Below are positions 1 to 7,321 of a stretch of DNA of 64,000 bases, one piece after another (within the stretch, counting starts at the first letter, position 1; each line of letters opens with the position of its first letter). The stretch comes from Terrabacter aerolatus. Its GTDB lineage: Bacteria > Actinomycetota > Actinomycetes > Actinomycetales > Dermatophilaceae. The DNA lies in NCBI RefSeq assembly GCF_007991735.1, contig NZ_BJYX01000019.1:1-64000 (forward strand), in the 5' to 3' direction. A model generated the notes under the pieces. It did not search any database and was not told the DNA's origin. It saw only the letters and a list, made by a program, of their open reading frames with translations. A program made the translations under genes and the position numbers.

Positions 1-128
1 TCGGCCTTCGACCTGTCGGCCTTCGACCTGTCGGCCTTCGACCTGTCGGCCTTCGACCTGTCGGCCTTCGACCTGTCGGCCTTCGACCTGTCGGTCGAGC
101 CCTGTCGGTCTCGACCTGTCGGTCTCGG
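1..128. repeat. 15-bp tandem repeat array at left edge
   Basis: Six exact head-to-tail copies of the 15-bp unit tcggccttcgacctg fill bases 1-90, then degenerate copies built on cctgtcggtc continue to about 128. The array runs off the left edge, so its true length is unknown. It lies downstream of acs. One frame reads as repeated SAFDL, but no start, ribosome site or domain supports a protein. Identical copies suggest recent expansion by slippage. Confidence 0.9.
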
Positions 129-133
129 CCGCC

Positions 134-174
134 TTAGTGGTGCCGCCTTGGTGGTGCCGCCTGGTGGTGCCGCC
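134..174. repeat. 14-bp tandem repeat, three copies
   Basis: Three consecutive units of the form ttggtggtgccgcc (the first has ttag, the third lacks one t). It directly follows the 15-bp array and precedes the 9-bp array, making three unrelated minisatellites in a row. Confidence 0.8.
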
Positions 175-185
175 TGCCGTGGCGG

Positions 186-257
186 CCGGGGCGACCGGGG
201 CGACCGGGGCGACCGGGGCGACCGGGGCTACCGGGGCGACCGGGGCGACCGGGGCGA
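186..257. repeat. 9-bp tandem repeat, eight copies
   Basis: Eight units of ccggggcga, one of them with cta instead of cga. In one plus-strand frame it reads as Gly-Asp-Arg repeats, but that reading frame continues antisense through acs and is not credible as a gene. I see no other feature between this array and the acs terminator. Confidence 0.9.
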
Positions 258-302
258 CGTGGTCACGTGGACGGGCTGCGGCGAGCCAGGGGACCACGCA
301 CG

Positions 303-334
303 CCGCCCGCCTCCCCACGAGGGGAGGCGGGCGG
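303..334 (-). terminator. Terminator hairpin after acs
   Basis: A perfect 14-bp GC-only stem (arms 303-316 and 321-334) with the 4-base loop ACGA, 45 bases past the acs stop on the minus strand. There is no U-tract, as is usual for actinobacterial hairpin terminators. Confidence 0.75.
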
Positions 335-378
335 CATACGGGCTCGGGCGGTGGCGACCGTGGGAGACCGGGAGGCCG

Positions 379-2355
379 TCAGTCCGTCGTCATGCCCGTC
401 TTGATGAGGTCCATGACCGAGCTGTCGGCGAGCGTCGTCACGTCCCCGACCTCACGGCCCTCCGCGACGTCGCGGAGCAGGCGGCGCATGATCTTGCCCG
501 ACCGCGTCTTGGGCAGCTCGCTGACGATCATGATCGAGCGCGGCTTCGCGATCGGCCCGATCTCCTTGGCCACGTGGTTGCGCAGCTCCTGGACGAGGTC
601 CTTGCCCTCGCCCGGCTCGTCGGCCTCCTCGACGAACTCCTGACGCAGGATGACGAAGGCGCAGACGGCCTGGCCCGTCGTCTCGTCGTTGGCGCCGACC
701 ACCGCTGCCTCCGCGACCTTCGGGTGCGACACGAGCGCCGACTCGATCTCTGCCGTCGACAGGCGGTGGCCCGAGACGTTCATGACGTCGTCGACCCGGC
801 CGAGCAGCCAGATGTTGCCCTGCGCGTCGTACTTCGCGCCGTCGCCGGCGAAGTAGTACTTCTCGCCGAACCGCGACCAGTACGTCTCCTTATAGCGCTC
901 CGGGTCGCCCCAGATGCCGCGCAGCATCGACGGCCACGGCTTCGTCAGCACGAGGTAGCCGACCTGCTCGGGCGTCGTGAAGGGCTTGCCCTCGTCGTCG
1001 AGGATCTCGGCGCTGATGCCGGGGATCGGCTTCTGGGCCGAGCCCGGCTCGAGGGTCGTGACGCCCGGCAGCGGGCTGATCATGATCGCGCCGGTCTCGG
1101 TCTGCCACCACGTGTCGACGATCGGGGCGCGGCCGCCACCGATGTGCTTGTGGTACCAGAGCCAGGCCTCGGGGTTGATCGGCTCACCGACCGAACCGAG
1201 CAGGCGCAGCGAGCTCATGTCGAACTTCGCCGGGATGTCGGCGCCCCACTTCATGAACGTGCGCACGGCCGTCGGGGCGGTGTAGAGGATCGTCACCTTG
1301 TAGTCCTGCACGATCTCCCACCACCGGCCCTGGTGGGGGGTGTCGGGCGTGCCCTCGTACATCACCTGCGTGACCCCGTTGGTGAGAGGCCCGTAGACGA
1401 TGTAGGAGTGCCCGGTGACCCAGCCGATGTCGGCGGTGCACCAGTAGACGTCGGTGTCGCGGTGCACGTCGTGCACGACGGCGTTCGTGTAGGCCGCCTG
1501 GGTCAGGTAGCCGCCGGTCGTGTGGAAGATGCCCTTCGGCTTACCGGTCGTGCCCGAGGTGTAGAGGATGAAGAGCGGGTGCTCGGCCTCGAACGCCTGC
1601 GCCTCGTGCGTCGGGGCGGCCTTCTCGAGCGCCTCGTGCCACCAGACGTCGCGGTCGTTCCACGCCGTGTCCTGGCCGGTGCGCCTGACGACGAGCACGT
1701 GCTCGACCGAGGTGTCGCCGTGGTCGAGCGCCGCGTCGACGGCCGGCTTGAGGGCCGATGGGGCTCCGCGGCGGAAGCCGCCGTCGGAGGTGATGACGAC
1801 CTTGGCCTGCGCGTCGTCGATGCGCGAGTGCAGCGCCTCGGCCGAGAAACCGCCGAAGACGACCGAGTGCGGGGCGCCGAGGCGGGCGCAGGCGAGCATC
1901 GCGACCGCGGCCTCCGGGATCATCGGCAGGTAGATCGCGACCGTGTCGCCCTTGCCGACGCCGAGGTCGGCGAGCGCGTTGGCCGCGCGCTGGACCTCGG
2001 CGTGCAGGTCGGCATACGTGATGTCGCGAGTGTCGCCCTCGGGCTCGCCGACGAAGTGGATCGCGACCTTGTCGCCGCGTCCGGCCTCGACGTGGCGGTC
2101 GACGGCGTTGACGCAGGCGTTGAGCTCGCCGTCGGCGAACCACTTCGCGAACGGCGGGTTGCTCCAGTCGAGCGACTGCGTGAAGGGCGTGCTCCACGTC
2201 AGGTAGGTGCGGGCCTGCTCGGCCCAGAACCCCTCGTGGTCGGCCTCCGCCTGCTCGTAGAGATCAGCCGTGCCGTTCGCCTGCGCGGCGAAGTCGGGCA
2301 GGGGCGGGAAGGTCTGTCCCTCGTGGACGAGGTTCTCGAGCGGCTCTTCGCTCAC
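379..2355 (-). CDS. acsA: Acetyl-CoA synthetase (AMP-forming)
   Basis: Converts acetate, ATP and CoA to acetyl-CoA through acetyl-AMP in the cytosol, feeding the TCA and glyoxylate cycles. About 658 residues, the usual size for Acs. Visible ANL-superfamily motifs: the phosphate-binding loop YTSGTTGKPKG, the WWQTETG adenine motif, the GDGA...GRVDDVMNVSGHR hinge region, and near the C-terminus PKTRSGKIMRR, which holds the lysine acetylated in regulated Acs enzymes. I chose the GTG at 2355 (protein begins VSEEPLENL) because GAAAGGG lies about 9 bases upstream; an in-frame ATG at 2439 would add 28 residues unlike the family. A TAGCCT box at 2444-2449 may be the -10 element. It is divergent from the PlsC gene. 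The longer open frame on the other strand across this gene is a high-GC shadow. Confidence 0.96.
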   Translation of the reverse strand: MSEEPLENLVHEGQTFPPLPDFAAQANGTADLYEQAEADHEGFWAEQARTYLTWSTPFTQSLDWSNPPFAKWFADGELNACVNAVDRHVEAGRGDKVAIHFVGEPEGDTRDITYADLHAEVQRAANALADLGVGKGDTVAIYLPMIPEAAVAMLACARLGAPHSVVFGGFSAEALHSRIDDAQAKVVITSDGGFRRGAPSALKPAVDAALDHGDTSVEHVLVVRRTGQDTAWNDRDVWWHEALEKAAPTHEAQAFEAEHPLFILYTSGTTGKPKGIFHTTGGYLTQAAYTNAVVHDVHRDTDVYWCTADIGWVTGHSYIVYGPLTNGVTQVMYEGTPDTPHQGRWWEIVQDYKVTILYTAPTAVRTFMKWGADIPAKFDMSSLRLLGSVGEPINPEAWLWYHKHIGGGRAPIVDTWWQTETGAIMISPLPGVTTLEPGSAQKPIPGISAEILDDEGKPFTTPEQVGYLVLTKPWPSMLRGIWGDPERYKETYWSRFGEKYYFAGDGAKYDAQGNIWLLGRVDDVMNVSGHRLSTAEIESALVSHPKVAEAAVVGANDETTGQAVCAFVILRQEFVEEADEPGEGKDLVQELRNHVAKEIGPIAKPRSIMIVSELPKTRSGKIMRRLLRDVAEGREVGDVTTLADSSVMDLIKTGMTTD

Positions 2356-2664
2356 GGTGTCACCCTTTCGCATCGACGGTGGTGCGGTCGCGCCAGCCGC
2401 GCACTCGGTGCCCGGGCAGACGTGGTTGGCACAACTCAAACGCAGGCTAGTTCGCGCATCAAGGGCGGAGTGAGGCGGGTCTCATCGCTACCGACGAGTA
2501 GCCCGTCGAGCGGTCCCGGGTCGGGGACGAGCGGTCGTCACTCCCAGCGTGTTCCGCCCTGCGCCGAGAGTGTTCCGTGCCTCTTCCGTGCGCGACGCGG
2601 GGTGTCGGCGTGTGGTGAGGCGTGTCGGGCCATCCGGTCGGAGCGCCCGTGACGAAGATGGGGT

Positions 2665-3489
2665 GTGACCGACCGGACGTATCGCCTCGTCATCCGCGCT
2701 GCCCTCGGACTCTTCGCGGGGCTGGGGCTGCGCATCGACGTGCGGGGCGCTGAGCACCTCCCGAGCCGGGGCGGCGCCGTGCTCGCCAGCAACCACGTGG
2801 GCTTCCTCGACTTCCTCTTCGTCGGGCTCGTGGGCCGGCAGCGCGGTCGTTTCGTGCGGTTCCTCGCCAAGGACGGCGTCTTCACCCCGCCCGTCGTCGG
2901 CCAGGCCATGCGCGCCATGGGGCACGTGCCCGTCGACCGCGCCCACGGAGAGGTCGCACTGCGGCACGCCGTGGCCCACGCCGGCGCCGGTGAGGTCGTC
3001 GGGCTCTTCCCGGAGGCCACGATCTCCCACTCGTGGGAGCTGCGCCCGTTCCGCCCCGGGGCCGCCGCCGTCGCGACGTGGTGCGCCGTGCCCCTCGTGC
3101 CGGTGGCCGTCTGGGGCAGCCAGCGGCTGCTCACCGTCGGCGGCCGCTTCAGCCTGCGTCGCGGCACCGCCGTGACGATCGTCGTCGGCGAGCCCCTGCA
3201 TCCCGACGCCGACGACGACCCGTATGCCGTGACCGAGCAGCTGCGCGCGCGTGTCGACGCGTTGCTCGCCGAGGCTGTCGAGACCCATCCCGACCGGCCG
3301 CGCGACGACGCGGACCGGTGGTGGATGCCCGCGTCGCGTGGCGGCACCGCGCCCGGGCCGGAGGAGGGGCTGCGGCTCGACGAGCTGGGCATGCGCAAGG
3401 CCGACCAGGCGGCCGAGGCGCGAAACCGCCGCTCCCGCAAGCGCGCTCGTTCGCGTCGGTCACCCCTCGCCGGCCCCTCGGCTCAGTAG
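2665..3489 (+). CDS. plsC: 1-acylglycerol-3-phosphate acyltransferase family protein
   Basis: Likely transfers an acyl chain to lysophosphatidic acid or a related lysolipid at the inner face of the membrane. The 274-residue protein has the family motif I as NHVGFLD (H-x4-D, residues about 44-49) and motif III as FPEATIS, a variant of FPEGTRS in which the Gly is Ala. A hydrophobic N-terminal stretch may anchor it. The C-terminus is strongly basic (RNRRSRKRARSRR). GTG start; the spacer to acs is about 300 bp and holds two GTGTTCCG repeats near 2549 and 2569 but no clear gene. Its last 7 bases overlap the end of trpS, which runs toward it. Exact lipid substrate cannot be told from sequence. Confidence 0.88.
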   Translation: MTDRTYRLVIRAALGLFAGLGLRIDVRGAEHLPSRGGAVLASNHVGFLDFLFVGLVGRQRGRFVRFLAKDGVFTPPVVGQAMRAMGHVPVDRAHGEVALRHAVAHAGAGEVVGLFPEATISHSWELRPFRPGAAAVATWCAVPLVPVAVWGSQRLLTVGGRFSLRRGTAVTIVVGEPLHPDADDDPYAVTEQLRARVDALLAEAVETHPDRPRDDADRWWMPASRGGTAPGPEEGLRLDELGMRKADQAAEARNRRSRKRARSRRSPLAGPSAQ

Positions 3490-4637
3490 CTCATCCCCAT
3501 CACCGCGCGCACCGTCGCGAGCGTCCGCTCGGCCACCTCGTTGGCCCGCGCGTTCCCCTCGTGGAGCACCGAGGTGACGTATGCCGGGTCGGCGGCGAGG
3601 TCTGCCCGGCGCGCCCGGTGCCCCTCCAGCGAGTCGTTGACCGCCTCGGTGACGACGCGCTTGAGTGCCTGGGCGCCGCCGTTGCCCACCTGCTCGGCCA
3701 CGGCCTCCGGAGCCTCGCCGAGGAAGAGGCCGGCGATCGTCAGCAGGTTCGCCACCGCGGGACGGGCGTCGGGGTCGAAGGTGATCCGGCGCTCCGAGTC
3801 GGTCCGGGCCGCCCTGACCCGGGCCGCCGTCTCGTCCGCCGTGTCACGCAGGTTGATGACGTTGCCCTTGCTCTTGCTCATCTTCGTGCCGTCCGTCCCG
3901 AGCAGCAGCGGGACCTCGCTCAGCAGGGCCTCGGGCTCGGGAAACACGCCGTGCCCCGCGGCATACCTCGTGTTGAAGCGACGCGCGATGTCGCGAGTCA
4001 GCTCGAGGTGCGGCAGCTGGTCGCGACCGACCGGCACGATCCGGCTGTGGCAGAAGAGGATGTCGGCGGCCTGGTGCACCGGGTAGGTCAGCAGCAGCCC
4101 GGACAGCGGACGCCCGTCGGAGAGGGCGAGCTCGTCCTTGACCGTCGGGTTGCGGCGCAGCTCGGCGTCGGTGACGAGCGACAGGAACGGCAGCATCAGC
4201 TGGTTGAGGGCCGGGACCGCGCTGTGGGTGAAGATCGTCGTGCGGGCCGGGTCGATCCCGGCGGCGAGGTAGTCCAGCACCAGGCCGTGGACGTTGGTCC
4301 CCATCTCGCCCACGGAGTCACGGTCGGTGATCACCTGGTAGTCGGCGATGACGACGAAGGTCTCGACTCCCTTGTCCTGCAGTCGGACCCGATTGCGAAG
4401 ACTGGCCAGGTAGTGACCGATGTGCAGCGGCCCCGTCGGCCGGTCGCCGGTCAGCATGCGGAAGCGCGCCGGGTCCTCGGCCGCGTGCCCGTCGATGAGC
4501 GCGTCGAGGACGGCGCTGCGGTCGCGGGCCACGGCATACGTCGTGCTCACGCCGTCGAGGACCGCCGGGGTCCCTGGGTCCTCGGGGGACGCGTCGGGAA
4601 CGGCGGTGGTCGTCGCGCGAAGGGTGCTCGTGGTCAT
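3483..4637 (-). CDS. trpS: Tryptophanyl-tRNA synthetase
   Basis: Class I synthetase charging tRNA-Trp. The 384-residue protein shows GDRPTGPLHIGHY (the HIGH motif in its TrpS context) and TKMSKSKGN (KMSKS loop). I used the ATG at 4637 because AAGGAG lies just upstream; an upstream ATG at 4667 would run through the regulatory hairpin. The gene is preceded by a 170-base leader with a small peptide carrying two Trp codons, so its synthesis is probably set by charged tRNA-Trp supply. Divergent from the Fic-like gene; convergent with the acyltransferase with a 7-base overlap, so the two mRNAs overlap at their 3' ends. Confidence 0.96.
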   Translation of the reverse strand: MTTSTLRATTTAVPDASPEDPGTPAVLDGVSTTYAVARDRSAVLDALIDGHAAEDPARFRMLTGDRPTGPLHIGHYLASLRNRVRLQDKGVETFVVIADYQVITDRDSVGEMGTNVHGLVLDYLAAGIDPARTTIFTHSAVPALNQLMLPFLSLVTDAELRRNPTVKDELALSDGRPLSGLLLTYPVHQAADILFCHSRIVPVGRDQLPHLELTRDIARRFNTRYAAGHGVFPEPEALLSEVPLLLGTDGTKMSKSKGNVINLRDTADETAARVRAARTDSERRITFDPDARPAVANLLTIAGLFLGEAPEAVAEQVGNGGAQALKRVVTEAVNDSLEGHRARRADLAADPAYVTSVLHEGNARANEVAERTLATVRAVMGMSY

Positions 4638-4677
4638 GGTCTCTCTCCTTGGGTGGGGGAGGCCCACGGGAGAGACC
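4638..4677 (-). promoter_or_regulatory. Hairpin sequestering the trpS ribosome-binding site
   Basis: In the minus-strand transcript GGUCUCUC (4670-4677) pairs with GAGAGACC (4638-4645), the sequence between the Shine-Dalgarno AAGGAG and the ATG. The 8-bp stem would hide the initiation region. Together with the Trp-codon leader upstream it looks like translational attenuation. The pairing is seen in the sequence; the mechanism is inferred. Confidence 0.6.
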
Positions 4678-4711
4678 TGGCCGCACGTCCTTGTCGTCAG
4701 GACATACGCGA

Positions 4712-4733
4712 GGAGCCACCCGTGGGCGGCTCC
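4712..4733 (-). promoter_or_regulatory. Leader hairpin between trpL and trpS
   Basis: GGAGCCGCC and GGUGGCUCC form a 9-bp stem around CACG in the trpS leader. A second small hairpin lies at 4687-4703 (GUCCU/AGGAC). These are the likely alternative structures that decide whether the ribosome-site hairpin forms, depending on where a ribosome stalls in trpL. Confidence 0.5.
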
Positions 4734-4761
4734 GGATCTCGGGTTGGTTCGACGGGCCGCC

Positions 4762-4809
4762 TCAGCTGGGCAGCCACCACGCGCGGATCGGTGCGACGGT
4801 CGAACTCAT
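4762..4809 (-). CDS. trpL: trp leader peptide (trpL) with tandem Trp codons
   Basis: A 15-residue ORF, MSSTVAPIRAWWLPS, on the minus strand upstream of trpS. The consecutive TGG codons at 4779-4774 are what a transcription or translation attenuator for tryptophan needs: a ribosome short of charged tRNA-Trp would stall there and change the folding of the downstream leader. A -10 box ends 7 bases before the ATG, so the peptide is probably translated from a leaderless mRNA. Leader-peptide control of trpS and trp operons has been predicted in Actinobacteria; I recognise the layout from that, not from a match to a specific sequence. Confidence 0.8.
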   Translation of the reverse strand: MSSTVAPIRAWWLPS

Positions 4810-4816
4810 GTCAGTG

Positions 4817-4845
4817 AGGGTACTCACGCCCTCCACGGCTGTCGA
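4817..4845 (-). promoter_or_regulatory. Promoter of trpL-trpS
   Basis: On the minus strand, -35 TCGACA (4840-4845), a 17-base spacer, and -10 TACCCT (4817-4822). Transcription would start at or next to the A of the trpL ATG at 4809. Confidence 0.65.
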
Positions 4846-4872
4846 TCCGTCGTCGGCGCACCGCGACGCTCC

Positions 4873-4878
4873 TACGCT
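4873..4878 (+). promoter_or_regulatory. -10 box of leaderless Fic-like gene
   Basis: TACGCT followed by exactly 6 bases and then the GTG start. This (T/C)ANNNT-6-start arrangement recurs in the window and marks leaderless mRNAs. Confidence 0.55.
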
Positions 4879-4884
4879 GGCCCG

Positions 4885-5757
4885 GTGCCCGACGTGACTC
4901 CCGCCCAGACCGCCCTGCTCGACCAGCTCGTCGCCCTGACCGACCTGCCCGACGTGCGCGAGCGCGCCGACGCCGCCCGCGAGGCGTGCACCCGGCTGAG
5001 GTTCCACGAGGCGCTCCGCCGGCGCATCCCCGAGGCCGCCGCCGAGTCACGCGTCCGCGGCGCCCAGGCCAGCGCGGCCCTCGACGGCGCGGAGTTCCCC
5101 GTCGACGTCGTCCGCGAGCTGATGAGCGGCGCGCGCGACTGGCCCGAGGACCTCGACCCCGGCCTGCGCACCCTCAAGGGCGCCGTGGGCGCGACGGCCG
5201 AGAGCGAGCGCGTCGTCGCCCTCGTGCGCACCGCCCCGCTGCAGGCGCTGGCCCGGCTTCACGTCGCCGCCGCCTCGTCCGTCGTCAGTGGCGACGCGCT
5301 CGGACGACCGCGCACCGGCGACGAGGGCTGCACCGAGCTCGTCGACCTGGGACCGGCACCGGTCCCGACCGCCGTGGCCGCGCGGCTCGCCTCCCTGTCT
5401 GACGTCATCGTCGCCGCGGCCCGCAGCAACCGCGTCCCCGCGACGGTCGTCGCGGCGCTCGTCCACGCGGAGATCGCCGCCGTCCGGCCCTTCGTCCACG
5501 GCAACGGCCTCGTCGCCCGGGCCATGGAGCGCGCCCTCGTCCAGGCCCTCGGTCTCGACACCACCGGGGTGGCCGTGCCGGAAGCCGGCCACGTCGGCAA
5601 CGGTGGGCCGGCGTACCTCGGGGCGCTCACGGCATACGCCAGTGGTGGCGCGGCCGGCGTCGGTCTCTGGCTCTCCCAGGCAGGGGAGGCGATGGTCCGG
5701 GGCGCGGCCGAGGGACAGCGGATCAGCGACGCGGTGCGGGCGGGACGCCTGGCCTGA
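4885..5757 (+). CDS. Fic-like family protein with degenerate catalytic motif
   Basis: About 290 residues. The C-terminal half has the Fic fold signature as VRPFVHGNGLVARAME, to compare with HPFx(D/E)GNGRxxR. The catalytic His is replaced by Arg, the acidic residue by His, and the middle Arg by Leu, so ordinary AMP transfer is doubtful. The N-terminal half is helical and Ala/Arg rich with no recognisable domain. GTG start at 4885 is set by the -10 box 6 bases upstream; an upstream reading frame to 4420 is antisense to trpS. Related Fic-type genes sit near acs and the tad cluster in other actinobacteria. Function unknown; it may be a structural or regulatory derivative of the family. Confidence 0.75.
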   Translation: MPDVTPAQTALLDQLVALTDLPDVRERADAAREACTRLRFHEALRRRIPEAAAESRVRGAQASAALDGAEFPVDVVRELMSGARDWPEDLDPGLRTLKGAVGATAESERVVALVRTAPLQALARLHVAAASSVVSGDALGRPRTGDEGCTELVDLGPAPVPTAVAARLASLSDVIVAAARSNRVPATVVAALVHAEIAAVRPFVHGNGLVARAMERALVQALGLDTTGVAVPEAGHVGNGGPAYLGALTAYASGGAAGVGLWLSQAGEAMVRGAAEGQRISDAVRAGRLA

Positions 5758-5764
5758 GGCCTCA

Positions 5765-6091
5765 CCTGAGTCCCCGCTGAACGGACTCGAGTGGCGATTC
5801 GTGCGGGATGTCCACGGGGGTGGACAGTTCTTCCCCGCGCCGGCCCTCGGGGTCTGTCGCCACGCCGGGGCCCTGGAGTAGAACGGTCTCAGGAACCACC
5901 ATCGCCGAGAGGCGTAGATCCGGATCCACGCAGGACAGAAGTCTCGAGAAGAGGCCGAGTACCCACGCGAGAGCAGTTCCCTTGGAACAGTCCACCCCCG
6001 GGCGCACAACCGGGGCGACACGAACGAGAATGCACGCCTGGTAGCCCGGAACTTCTCTGGAGGCCCCCCGACCCACGGTCGGGGGGCCTCC
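5765..6091 (+). ncRNA. Possible structured RNA or short gene ending in a terminator
   Basis: The spacer from the Fic-like gene to the pilus operon is over 740 bases. Its first part has unusual base use for this window (many AGA, AGT and TTG triplets) and several small hairpins in a row: GAGTCC/GGACTC at 5773-5793, GTCCA/TGGAC near 5810-5825, GTTCC/GGAAC near 5976-5990, closed by a very strong hairpin at 6059-6091. Short frames exist on both strands (78 residues from 5808 plus; 104 residues ending 5762 minus, whose ATG lies inside the terminator), but neither has a ribosome site or native codon use. I cannot match it to a known RNA family. Confidence 0.3.
6059..6091. terminator. Strong hairpin terminator
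   Basis: Arms of 15 bases (6059-6073 and 6077-6091) pair perfectly around CAC. Placed downstream of the Fic-like gene and the atypical spacer, it would stop transcription before the pilus operon. Confidence 0.8.
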
Positions 6092-6142
6092 GCCCTATAT
6101 GCGAAGATCTCCTGTCGCGGGCCGGGATTTCACCGAATTTCC

Positions 6143-6185
6143 CGTGTCGTGACATAGCGCCAGAAATCCGCGCGTGTCGTGACAT
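6143..6185. promoter_or_regulatory. Paired operator-like sites upstream of the pilus operon
   Basis: The 13-mer cgtgtcgtgacat occurs at 6143-6155 and 6173-6185, exactly 30 bases apart, about three helical turns. Each copy contains the dyad TGTC-GT-GACA. Exact repeat, dyad symmetry and helical phasing point to cooperative binding of a regulator. The operon starts about 320 bases downstream; bases 6186-6502 hold no other convincing feature. Confidence 0.55.
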
Positions 6186-6502
6186 CTCGGTTTGCAATCC
6201 GGAGGTCGAGCGTCCACCATTGACAGCGGTGCTCCCCCCAGGGGTAGAGCACCAACGCGATCTGGCTCCTCCCCCCCGGCGCCAGTCTCGTGAGGTGGCC
6301 TTCGTCTTCCCCCGGACGAGGGCCACCACTCATTTCCGGGCCTTTCGGGTCGCTGGTGTGGGCGGCAGGGTGGGCGGCCGGCGTGGGCGGCCCGGTGGTC
6401 GGCCCGGCACCGTTGTCCACACCTCCCGGTCGGGGAGCCCGGCTGTCCACCGTCGGTCGTATGCCGGTGGGCGCGGCCTCGCGGGTGCGTGACGGTGGGC
6501 GC

Positions 6503-7321
6503 ATGGGAAACGTCATCGCCTTCATGCCGGCCTCCGGTGGGGTCGGGTCCTCGACCCTCGCCGCCGCCGTGGCGGTCCGCGCGTGCGCTGCCGGCCGCAC
6601 GGTCGTCGCGGTCGACCTCGACCCGCTCGCCGGCTGCCTCGACGTCGTCTTCGGCCTCGAGCAGGAGCCGGGCTGGCGGTGGCCCGAGCTCGCGGACGTC
6701 GCGGGCATCGTCGACGGCCTCGGGCTCGCCGACGAGCTGCCCGTCTCGTGCGGCGTGCCGGTGCTCTCCGGCCGCCGCGGCGCGGGCTGGGACGCGGCTC
6801 CCGGGCCCGCGAGGTCTGAGGGGTGGGCGGAGCCCCAGGGGGTCGGGGAGTGGCTCGCCACGGTGCCCGACGTCGTGGCCGGACTGGCGGACGCCCACGA
6901 CCTGACCGTCCTGGACCTCCCTCGAGACCCCGCCGTGCTCGATGCCGTCGCCCTGCTCGTCGACGCCGTCGTCGTGGTGGCCGGCACCCAGGTGCCCCAG
7001 CTCGCCGTCGCCTCCGCCGTGGTGTCGGGTGGGCGGCGGCTCCTGCACCGGGTCCGCGACGCCGGGCGGCCGTGGGAGTCCGAGCCGCTGCTGCCCATCG
7101 AGCCCTGGGTGGTGCTGCGCGGCCAGCGGGTCGAGGCCGATCTCGAGGACCTCGTCATGGACGAGCTCGACGTGCCTCTCGTGGCCGCTCTGGGCGACGA
7201 CCGCCGGCTCGTGGCGGAGGTGGCCGACGGGCTCCCGCCGGGTGCCCGGGGTCGCGGCGAGGTCGTGCGCACCGCCGACGAGCTGCTGCTCCGGCTCATC
7301 GACCAGTCCGTCGCGGCATGA
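6503..7321 (+). CDS. ssd: Ssd/TadZ-like (CpaE-type) pilus localisation ATPase
   Basis: A 272-residue MinD-like protein opening the Flp/Tad operon. Homologues (Rv3660c Ssd, CpaE/TadZ) place the pilus machine at the pole or affect septum siting. The N-terminus MGNVIAFMPASGGVGSST holds a deviant Walker A loop, GGVGSST, lacking the usual lysines; VVAVDLDPLAG follows as the switch-like segment. Loss of the lysines suggests weak or no ATP hydrolysis, as known for CpaE-type proteins. ATG start at 6503, without a strong ribosome site. It ends in a 4-base ATGA overlap with tadA, so the two are translationally coupled. Confidence 0.85.
   Translation: MGNVIAFMPASGGVGSSTLAAAVAVRACAAGRTVVAVDLDPLAGCLDVVFGLEQEPGWRWPELADVAGIVDGLGLADELPVSCGVPVLSGRRGAGWDAAPGPARSEGWAEPQGVGEWLATVPDVVAGLADAHDLTVLDLPRDPAVLDAVALLVDAVVVVAGTQVPQLAVASAVVSGGRRLLHRVRDAGRPWESEPLLPIEPWVVLRGQRVEADLEDLVMDELDVPLVAALGDDRRLVAEVADGLPPGARGRGEVVRTADELLLRLIDQSVAA

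Noticed and set aside
1-128. Pentapeptide-repeat protein from the SAFDL reading of the 15-bp array
   Set aside because: The pattern lacks the A(D/N)LXX spacing, there is no start codon or downstream domain, and the frame runs into the acs antisense frame.
148-2652. 834-residue plus-strand frame across acs
   Set aside because: Antisense shadow of acs with no family features; high-GC DNA keeps such frames open. It also begins in the tandem repeats.
4420-4884. Longer N-terminus for the Fic-like gene
   Set aside because: This part is antisense to trpS and its leader; the -10 box 6 bases before GTG 4885 supports the shorter form.
5762-6076. 104-residue minus-strand ORF beside the Fic-like gene
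   Set aside because: Its ATG is inside a strong terminator hairpin, it has no ribosome site, and codon use is not native.
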